Assembly (NCBI GenBank): GCA_030598125.1
Contig: JAUVQN010000062.1
Span: forward strand, 1-8,042
Reading direction: 5' to 3'
Length of the DNA: 8,042 bases
DNA from: Coriobacteriia bacterium
GTDB taxonomy: Bacteria > Actinomycetota > Coriobacteriia > Anaerosomatales > JAUVQN01
The position numbers and the translations under genes were made by a program. Numbering within the stretch: the first letter of the stretch is position 1; each line of letters opens with the position of its first letter. Below are positions 1 through 4,634 of the stretch, piece by piece. The notes beneath the pieces were generated by a model, which saw only the letters and a program-made list of their open reading frames with translations, did not search any database and was not told the DNA's origin.

Positions 1-150
1 CACCCCGAGCTCGTCCATGAGCGCCTGCTCGACGTTCGCTCCGACAGCTCCCGTGCCGCCCAGGATGTACGCCGAGGTCGCGCCGAGGTCGCGGATCTCC
101 TGGAGCACCGGCGCGTCCAGGAACTCGGTGTGTGTGAGCAGGATCGGGGC
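1..150 (-). pseudogene. Continuation of the CWB2 gene beyond the in-frame stop (partial, runs off the left edge)
   Basis: Reading the same frame past the TAG at 151-153 gives 50 uninterrupted codons to the window edge. They begin APILLTHTEFLDAPVLQEI and continue through LGATSAYILGGTGAV. This is the second half of a CWB2 repeat. It aligns without gaps to residues 254-290 of the upstream paralogue (APILLVHPGYLDDPV, then LGATRAYVLGGPGAV). No plausible start with a ribosome site is seen at the beginning of this stretch, so it is best read as the separated 3' part of the same gene. At least two more repeats would be expected to the left of the window. The alternative is readthrough or a base error at the stop. 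Confidence 0.75.
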
Positions 151-873
151 CTATACGGCCCGAGCGAGCGGCGCGGCTCCCAGAGCGTCCGGCCCGTTGT
201 AGCCTGTCGAGACGATCACGGTGTCGGCGCCGTACGGGAACGCCTCCTGCGAGACCGCGACCGACGTCAGCACACGGTCCTGCCCAGCCACCTCGACATC
301 GTAGAGCTGGTTGTTCGCAGGGATGACCTCCCAGAAGAGATCGTACGTCCCCGAACCGGAACTCACCCACACGTCGAGGTAGTAGCTGCCGGCGCCCCAG
401 CCGCCTTCAGAGAACGGGACCGCCGTGTAGCCGAGCGGATCCGGGTAGACGCTGGTGTAGTAGTCGCCGACCATGAGCGTCCGGTCGTTGTAGTCGCTCA
501 GGACGCTGGTGGCGCCCGGCGCGAAGAGCGTCACGTCCATGACAGCGCCGGGATCTCCCCACAGATAGACCTGCAGGCGGTCCCCCACGTCGAGGTAGAT
601 CTCATAGACGTCGTCGAGGTCGGCCATGTCGTCGAGCGATCCCGCCACTGGAGACACAGGGATCGGCACGCCCGGGATGTTGTCGTCCGCGGCGGCCGGA
701 CGGATCAGACCCGCGTCACGTACGCGCGACGTCGGAGCCGCCACCGGCTCGGCCGAGGATCCCATCGCGGCGAGCGTCGTCGCGGGACTGAGCACGGTCG
801 CGAGACAGAGTGCGAGCACGGCCCCGAGGGCGAGCGCTCTCCTCCCGGTGCGGTCGCGTCTTGCTGTTCCCAT
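151..873 (-). CDS. Secreted PPC-domain / CWB2-repeat surface protein, cut short by an in-frame TAG
   Basis: The 240-residue reading frame starts at ATG 873-871. An AAGGAG ribosome site lies 8 nt upstream (plus-strand 882-887). Residues 1-36 form a signal peptide: basic start (RRDRTGRR), hydrophobic core (ALALGAVLALCLATVL), and an LAA-type cleavage site. Residues about 66-185 resemble a bacterial pre-peptidase C-terminal (PPC) beta-sandwich, with the typical start NIPGVPIP, then VYEIYLDVGDRLQV, and the end GSYYLDVW. Residues 193-240 are the first half of a CWB2 repeat (DTVIVSTGYNGPDALGAAPL), which then meets TAG at 153-151. CWB2 repeats usually come in threes and anchor proteins to anionic cell-wall polymers, so this product would lack a working anchor. 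The frame stays open and homologous beyond the stop (see the 1-150 entry). It lies 65 bp downstream of a same-strand paralogue and is probably co-transcribed with it. The start and domain calls are strong. Whether the gene is dead, read through, or a sequencing error is open. Confidence 0.8.
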   Translation of the reverse strand: MGTARRDRTGRRALALGAVLALCLATVLSPATTLAAMGSSAEPVAAPTSRVRDAGLIRPAAADDNIPGVPIPVSPVAGSLDDMADLDDVYEIYLDVGDRLQVYLWGDPGAVMDVTLFAPGATSVLSDYNDRTLMVGDYYTSVYPDPLGYTAVPFSEGGWGAGSYYLDVWVSSGSGTYDLFWEVIPANNQLYDVEVAGQDRVLTSVAVSQEAFPYGADTVIVSTGYNGPDALGAAPLARAV

Positions 874-881
874 GTGCCCGG

Positions 882-887
882 CTCCTT
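882..887 (-). promoter_or_regulatory. Ribosome binding site of the interrupted CWB2 gene
   Basis: On the minus strand this is AAGGAG, 8 nt before ATG 873. It shows that the gene has its own initiation signal and that upstream in-frame methionines (back to 1032, inside the preceding gene) are not the start. Confidence 0.6.
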
Positions 888-938
888 CCGCGCGGACGGT
901 CCCTTCCGAAGTGTGATCACGTATCGGCTCGATCGTCC

Positions 939-2495
939 TCATCTGAGCAGCTGGAGCGCGCGGCTCCGCACCGCCTCGCTGACGGCTCCAAGACCGCCGA
1001 TGAAGCGCACCGTGAAGACCCCGTCGCCCCACGCGCCCATCCAGGCGGCCACCCCATCGCTCACGGCGGTCGGATCGGTGAGCAACAGCACCGACGTGGA
1101 GGACCGCTGCAGGCTGGCTCCCGCCAGCGCATCGGGGAAGTCCCTCCCGCTGGCCACCGCCACGGTGTCCGGACTGAGACCGGCGATGACCCCGAGCTCC
1201 GCCACGAAGGCGGCTGTCCAGAAGCGGTCCGGTCCGGCGATCCGCGCGACGCTCCCGGCGCCGAGGGCCGCCATGAGCTCCGCCTCCGTCCGCTCATCCA
1301 CGACGCCCGGACCTCCGACGATGAGCGCCTCGGCGAGCCCGAGCTCGTCGATGAGGCCGCTCGTCCCCCTCGACAGACCGGCGGCGGCCGGCTCGAGCAG
1401 GATCGGCCAGAGACCAGCCGAGGCGAGCGGTCCGACGGCGAGCGCGTCCGGGTAGTCGGCCCCGGTCACGACGCAGCCGATGGTGGGCACGTAGTCGGTC
1501 TTGCCGTTGAGCTCCAGACGCCGGAAGACCTCCCTCGCGATCGCTGCCGACGTGCCGTAGCGGTCCGTGCCCGCGAGACGCGTGACCGTGAGTCCCATGC
1601 CGGCAAGGGCAGCGCCGACGCCCACGGAGACCGCTCCCGGGCCACCGAGTACGTATGCCCGCGTCGCGCCGAGACGCTCGATCTCCTCGCGTACCGGATC
1701 GTCGAGGTAGCCGGGATGAACGAGGAGGATCGGTGCCATCACGGTCCCTGAGAGCGGTGCCGCGCTCAGCGCGTCCGGCCAGTCGTACCCGGTGGCGACG
1801 ATCACGGTGTTCGCACCGTTCGGGAACGCCTTCTTCGAGCACTCGATGGCCGTCCGTATGCGATCGGCTCCTTCCACCGGCTCCGCGACCGGACCGCTAC
1901 CGGGCGGGATGCGCTCGTGGTGGAGCGTGTACTCGCCGGAGCCCCGGATCGCCTGGACCACCAGGTGGTGCGTGCCGGCACTGTACGGCCAGTCCGCCGA
2001 AGGGTCCCACCAGTCGGGCGGCTCCCACGGCGTGAACGAGAAGCTGTCGGGCGATTCGATGACGAAGACGCCGGAGACGGCAGGGTCCGTCTCGATGTCG
2101 GTCGTCCCCGGCGGGAGGAGCAGGACCCAGAACTCCGCGTCGTCGGGAGCCTCCACGGAGCACTGCAGACGCTCACCGATGTCCAGGTCCACCGCGTACA
2201 CGTCACGGTCGTCACCCTCGGCATCGAGCGTGCCAGTCGCGGGCGACGCCGGGAGCGGCACGCCGGGAAGCTCGTCGATGTCGGCGGCCGGGACCACGCT
2301 CGGGAGCGCCGACAGCCGGCCGACCAGATCGGCAGCGCGGGTGAGGTCCTCCGAGTGCCCGGGTCCGAGCCCGAGAGCCGGCCCTGCCGGAAGGATCGCG
2401 AGAGCCGTGGCGAGAACGCAGGTGAGCGCCGTCCGATGGAGACTCGCGCCCCCTCGGCTGGGCACCGTGGAACGAGACGCGGACTGACGTACCAT
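939..2495 (-). CDS. Secreted cell-wall-binding protein: signal peptide, PPC-like domain, three CWB2 repeats
   Basis: This is a 518-residue protein exported by Sec and probably held non-covalently on the cell wall. A signal peptide covers about residues 1-42, with core TALTCVLATALAILPAGPALG. A PPC-like beta domain spans about 75-197: ELPGVPLP, VYAVDLDIGERLQ, then GTHHLVVQAIRGSGEYTL. Three CWB2 repeats follow at about 207-300, 306-410 and 416-515. Their hallmarks are (V/A)xATGxDxPDALxxxPL, then PILL, and a closing (V/I)GGxGxV (YVLGGPGAV, LIVGGPGVV, FIGGLGAV). The three-repeat C-terminus is the usual complete arrangement. No enzyme domain is visible, so the effector part would be the PPC-like region. 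The start is ATG 2495-2493, with an AGGGGG ribosome site 5 nt upstream. A longer in-frame start at 2612 would place 39 non-signal residues before the signal peptide and has no support. The gene is the first of a tandem pair with the interrupted paralogue downstream. Confidence 0.9.
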   Translation of the reverse strand: MVRQSASRSTVPSRGGASLHRTALTCVLATALAILPAGPALGLGPGHSEDLTRAADLVGRLSALPSVVPAADIDELPGVPLPASPATGTLDAEGDDRDVYAVDLDIGERLQCSVEAPDDAEFWVLLLPPGTTDIETDPAVSGVFVIESPDSFSFTPWEPPDWWDPSADWPYSAGTHHLVVQAIRGSGEYTLHHERIPPGSGPVAEPVEGADRIRTAIECSKKAFPNGANTVIVATGYDWPDALSAAPLSGTVMAPILLVHPGYLDDPVREEIERLGATRAYVLGGPGAVSVGVGAALAGMGLTVTRLAGTDRYGTSAAIAREVFRRLELNGKTDYVPTIGCVVTGADYPDALAVGPLASAGLWPILLEPAAAGLSRGTSGLIDELGLAEALIVGGPGVVDERTEAELMAALGAGSVARIAGPDRFWTAAFVAELGVIAGLSPDTVAVASGRDFPDALAGASLQRSSTSVLLLTDPTAVSDGVAAWMGAWGDGVFTVRFIGGLGAVSEAVRSRALQLLR

Positions 2496-2500
2496 CGGTG

Positions 2501-2506
2501 CCCCCT
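2501..2506 (-). promoter_or_regulatory. Ribosome binding site fixing the CWB2 gene start
   Basis: On the minus strand the sequence reads AGGGGG, 5 nt before ATG 2495. This, together with the signal peptide beginning at that ATG, selects 2495 rather than the upstream in-frame ATG at 2612. Confidence 0.6.
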
Positions 2507-2548
2507 GTCGTGCGGACCGGACGGTGCCCGAGACGACTCGTCCGTGCG

Positions 2549-2578
2549 AGCGTACGACAGCCAGCCGTCCGCCCACAA
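2549..2578 (-). promoter_or_regulatory. Possible sigma70-type promoter for the CWB2 pair
   Basis: On the minus strand, TTGTGG (2578-2573) and TACGCT (2554-2549) are separated by 18 bp. They resemble -35 and -10 boxes and lie about 53 nt upstream of ATG 2495. The site falls in the 166-bp spacer shared with the divergent gene at 2662. Motif matches are partial, so this is tentative. Confidence 0.3.
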
Positions 2579-2613
2579 TGCCGCAGGTCACCGTGGGTCG
2601 CGAGGCATGCATC

Positions 2614-2622
2614 TGCTACGCT
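2614..2622 (+). promoter_or_regulatory. Possible extended -10 promoter element of the membrane-anchored protein gene
   Basis: TGCTACGCT matches an extended -10 (TGn-TAnnnT) and ends 39 nt before the ATG at 2662. No good -35 is visible. A near-identical element, TGCTACCAT, sits 35 nt before the ABC operon start. The position also argues against the in-frame ATG at 2524, which would lie upstream of this promoter. Confidence 0.35.
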
Positions 2623-2650
2623 TTCGCCGGAAGCGACCCGCTCGCGCTCC

Positions 2651-2656
2651 AGGAGG
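2651..2656 (+). promoter_or_regulatory. Strong ribosome binding site deciding the 2662 start
   Basis: AGGAGG is a perfect anti-Shine-Dalgarno match, 5 nt before ATG 2662. It fixes the start against the longer in-frame option at 2524. Confidence 0.7.
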
Positions 2657-2661
2657 ACGGG

Positions 2662-3459
2662 ATGCCCGACAACACCGATGCCGGTCCCTCGCCGACGCAG
2701 CCCGGATCGGCCGAACCACCACGTCAGAGGAACTCGAACCGCAGGCTCTGGGTCGTCATCATCGTGCTCGTCGTCTCGCTCCTCTGCTTCTGCGGCGTGA
2801 CCGGAGGCCTCATACTCGCCGGCTCTCTTCTCGAGGACGACGCGCAGGACTCCACCACCGGGACGGAGCGGCAGCGGTCTTCCGCGGAAGGAGCCGCCGA
2901 CGAGAGCGGCCCCGAGAGCGTACCTCCGACGCTCGATGAGGTGCGCGCAGAGGCCGAGCGCATGGTGGAGCACTTCTACCCGGACTGCGAGCTCCAATCC
3001 CTCTCGGAGATCAGCGGAAGGGAAGGGACCGCCACCTACGACATCGTGGTGTCGTACCTGACCACGCCCGGCTTCCGATTCGTGATACGCGCCGACCGCT
3101 CGGACGGGGACTGGGCGCTCTACGAGCCCGACTCCCCGTCAGGCGAGTACGTGGATGAGGAGTCCGGCGCGCTGTGGTACCACGACAAGCTCGGCGCGGG
3201 GATCTACGCGCTCCTCGGCTCGGACGGGCTCTTCACCGACTACACCGCGCCCGCGATGACGCAGGCGTACGCGGAGCTGCATCCCGGACGACTCGTGATG
3301 CACTTCGCCGCCACGAGCAGGGTGGAGGTCGAGTACGCGAGCATCGCCGAAGACGAGCTCGCGGGCTGGGACGGCGTCGCGTGGACACACGAGTCCACCT
3401 GGACGAACGACCTGGCGTCGAACACGTGGATCCAGGTGGGCGAGAGCACGGACGGCTAG
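2662..3459 (+). CDS. Single-pass membrane-anchored protein of unknown function
   Basis: The protein has 265 residues and I do not recognise the family. Residues 1-28 are a short cytoplasmic tail rich in Pro, Gln and Arg. Residues 30-55 are one transmembrane helix (WVVIIVLVVSLLCFCGVTGG and onward), preceded by the positive NSNRR, so the N-terminus should be inside and the rest outside. Residues 56-88 are a low-complexity Ser/Glu/Asp linker. Residues about 90-265 are a soluble extracytoplasmic domain, starting with a helix (LDEVRAEAERMVEHFYP) and continuing with strand-like, Trp/Tyr-rich segments (FRFVIRADRSDGDWALYEP, GRLVMHFAATSRVEVEYAS). The helix-then-sheet order could be an NTF2-like or PepSY-like fold, but no motif proves it. 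No lipobox precedes the cysteines in the membrane segment. The gene is divergent from the CWB2 pair and convergent with the EF-Tu-like gene, so it is monocistronic. The ATG at 2662 is fixed by AGGAGG. Confidence 0.8.
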   Translation: MPDNTDAGPSPTQPGSAEPPRQRNSNRRLWVVIIVLVVSLLCFCGVTGGLILAGSLLEDDAQDSTTGTERQRSSAEGAADESGPESVPPTLDEVRAEAERMVEHFYPDCELQSLSEISGREGTATYDIVVSYLTTPGFRFVIRADRSDGDWALYEPDSPSGEYVDEESGALWYHDKLGAGIYALLGSDGLFTDYTAPAMTQAYAELHPGRLVMHFAATSRVEVEYASIAEDELAGWDGVAWTHESTWTNDLASNTWIQVGESTDG

Positions 3460-3467
3460 ACTCCGGG

Positions 3468-3484
3468 GGCGGCCCTGGGCCGCC
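3468..3484. terminator. Hairpin between convergent genes, possible bidirectional terminator
   Basis: GGCGGCC (3468-3474), a 3-nt loop CTG, and GGCCGCC (3478-3484) form a perfect 7-bp GC-only stem. It is centred in the 35-bp gap between two convergent stop codons (3459 and 3495). No U-tract follows on either strand, so it is not a canonical intrinsic terminator. Placement is the main support. Confidence 0.4.
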
Positions 3485-3494
3485 ACGGGACGGC

Positions 3495-3752
3495 CTAGTC
3501 GGTGACCTTGAAGACCTTGTCGTGCTCGCGCGCGTGGTCGACGACCTTCACGCCGACGTCGTCGCCGGGGCCGGCCTCTTCCACCGTGTCGTGCTCGACC
3601 TGCATCGAGTCGACGGTCTGTTCGAAGTCGCTCGTGTGCCCGACCACGTGGATGCGGTCACCGACCTTGAGCGTCCCTCGCTCGACGTGGATGCCGGCCA
3701 CCTGGATGTTGCCGTAGTAGTGGCTGATGACACCGATCTCCTCTTCGGGCAT
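3495..3752 (-). CDS. Free-standing EF-Tu domain-2-like protein (translation elongation factor-like)
   Basis: This is a complete 85-residue protein. It reads as a single translation-factor domain 2 beta-barrel: EIGVISHYYGNIQVAGIHV (4-22), RGTLKVGDRIHVVGHTSDF (25-43), QTVDSMQ (45-51), then EEAGPGDDVGVKV (58-70) and a basic/acidic end, HAREHDKVFKV. The pattern GxI.....VAGI.V..GTLKVGD.I...G with T.V.SMQ and A.PGD.VG is that of EF-Tu/SelB/IF2 domain 2. There is no GTPase domain (no G1 P-loop or NKxD) and no domain 3. Small proteins of this kind are known in bacteria and archaea as translation elongation factor-like proteins; their role is not established. ATG 3752 has a GGGAGG ribosome site about 4-5 nt upstream (plus-strand 3757-3763). 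It is monocistronic, convergent with the membrane protein gene and divergent from the ABC operon. Family call is good; function is unknown. Confidence 0.85.
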   Translation of the reverse strand: MPEEEIGVISHYYGNIQVAGIHVERGTLKVGDRIHVVGHTSDFEQTVDSMQVEHDTVEEAGPGDDVGVKVVDHAREHDKVFKVTD

Positions 3753-3787
3753 CTCGCCCTCCCTTCTCGAGGCACCCTCCCGACCAC

Positions 3788-3817
3788 AGTATCCGCTCCC
3801 GCCCCCGAGTCCGGCAA
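3788..3817 (-). promoter_or_regulatory. Putative sigma70-type promoter of the EF-Tu-like gene
   Basis: On the minus strand, TTGCCG (3817-3812) and GATACT (3793-3788) are 18 bp apart. The -10 box differs from TATACT by one base. The -10 ends 35 nt before ATG 3752. This is the best-formed promoter in the window. Confidence 0.45.
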
Positions 3818-3861
3818 CCGTCCTCGCGTGCGGATCCCAGCCGTCCGGCCATCGAGCGCAG

Positions 3862-3870
3862 TGCTACCAT
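3862..3870 (+). promoter_or_regulatory. Possible extended -10 promoter element of the ABC transporter operon
   Basis: TGCTACCAT fits an extended -10 (TGn-TAnnnT) and ends 35 nt before the GTG start at 3906. No clear -35 is seen. It matches the element upstream of the 2662 gene in seven of nine positions. Confidence 0.35.
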
Positions 3871-3905
3871 CGCAGCGGCACCCGCCCCGACGAAGGAGTG
3901 ACGAC

Positions 3906-4634
3906 GTGAGCCAGACGGGTACGGACGGGATCGCGGTCGAGGCAGCAGGCCTCTCCAAGACATACGGTGAGGGAGATGCCGCCGTCGACGCCCTCAAGGG
4001 CGTCTCCTTCGAGATCGAGCGCGGCCGCTTCGTGGTGCTGCTCGGACCGAGCGGCTCGGGCAAGACGACACTCCTCAACCAGGTCGGGGCTCTCGAGGAG
4101 CCGACGTCGGGCGACCTGGAAGCGTTCGGGACCGACCTCGGCGCGCTCGACGAGAAGGGGCGTACCGACTACCGGCTGCGCACGGTGGGCTTCGTCTTCC
4201 AGTTCTTCAACCTCGTGCCCACGCTCACCGCGCGCGAGTACGTAGCACTGCTGGCGGAGCTGACCGGTGGCGATGCGGAGAAGCGGACGGACCGGGTGCT
4301 GGACCAGGTCGGGCTGACGGACAGGATGGACCACTTCCCAGGCGAGTTGTCCGGCGGCGAGCAGCAGCGCGTCTCGATCGCCCGCGGCCTCGTGAAGGGC
4401 CCGCCGCTGCTGCTCTGTGACGAGCCCACGGGCTCGCTCGACGTCGAGACCGGCAAGCTCGTGCTGAAGCTGCTGAAGCGCCTGACGACCGATGACGGCA
4501 TGACCGTGTTCGTCGTCACGCACAACTCGACCATCGCGAAGATGGCCGATCGCGTCTTGCGGCTGCGCGACGGCGAGATCTCCGCTGACGAAGCGAACCC
4601 GTCCCCCGCCGACCCCGACGAGCTCGACTGGTGA
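3906..4634 (+). CDS. ABC transporter ATP-binding protein, MacB/LolD type
   Basis: This 242-residue cytoplasmic ATPase powers the membrane partner encoded next. All nucleotide-binding motifs are intact: Walker A GPSGSGKT (47-54), Q-loop Gln99 in FVFQFFNLVPTLTA, ABC signature LSGGEQQR (148-155), Walker B LLLCDEP with catalytic Glu173 (168-174), D-loop SLD (177-179) and switch His206 in VVTHN. FQFFNLVPTLTA and the short length are typical of the MacB/LolD/FtsE-like branch, whose partners are FtsX-type permeases working by mechanotransmission rather than by forming a classic channel. The start is GTG 3906, with AAGGAG at 3893-3898 (7 nt spacing). Its TGA overlaps the GTG of the permease by 4 bp, so the two are translationally coupled. 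The C-terminal tail after residue 224 is short, acidic and proline-rich. The substrate cannot be deduced from the ATPase. Family assignment is very secure. Confidence 0.95.
   Translation: MSQTGTDGIAVEAAGLSKTYGEGDAAVDALKGVSFEIERGRFVVLLGPSGSGKTTLLNQVGALEEPTSGDLEAFGTDLGALDEKGRTDYRLRTVGFVFQFFNLVPTLTAREYVALLAELTGGDAEKRTDRVLDQVGLTDRMDHFPGELSGGEQQRVSIARGLVKGPPLLLCDEPTGSLDVETGKLVLKLLKRLTTDDGMTVFVVTHNSTIAKMADRVLRLRDGEISADEANPSPADPDELDW

Noticed and set aside
913..920. GTGATCAC palindrome between the two CWB2 genes as an operator
   Set aside because: It is a perfect 8-bp palindrome, but it lacks extension on either side, has no associated promoter, and is short enough to occur by chance.
130..1455. 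441-codon plus-strand frame opposite the CWB2 genes
   Set aside because: It is antisense to two clear CWB2 genes, Arg/Ser/Pro-rich, and has no recognisable domain.
2496..2612. Longer N-terminus for the intact CWB2 protein from ATG 2612
   Set aside because: It would bury the signal peptide behind 39 residues. The ATG at 2495 has AGGGGG at the right distance.
2524..2661. In-frame upstream start (ATG 2524) for the membrane-anchored protein
   Set aside because: The added 46 residues are not signal-like and overlap promoter-like sequence. A perfect AGGAGG stands before the ATG at 2662.
2782..2796. Possible lipoprotein lipobox at SLLCFC in the membrane-anchored protein
   Set aside because: The residues before the cysteines (SLL, CF) do not fit [LVI][ASTVI][GAS]C, and the cysteines lie in the middle of the hydrophobic helix rather than after it.
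3757..3781. Two GGGAGGG copies (minus strand) ahead of the EF-Tu-like gene as a G-quadruplex or regulatory repeat
   Set aside because: The proximal copy is explained as the ribosome site. Two short G-runs in high-GC DNA are not enough to claim a structure.
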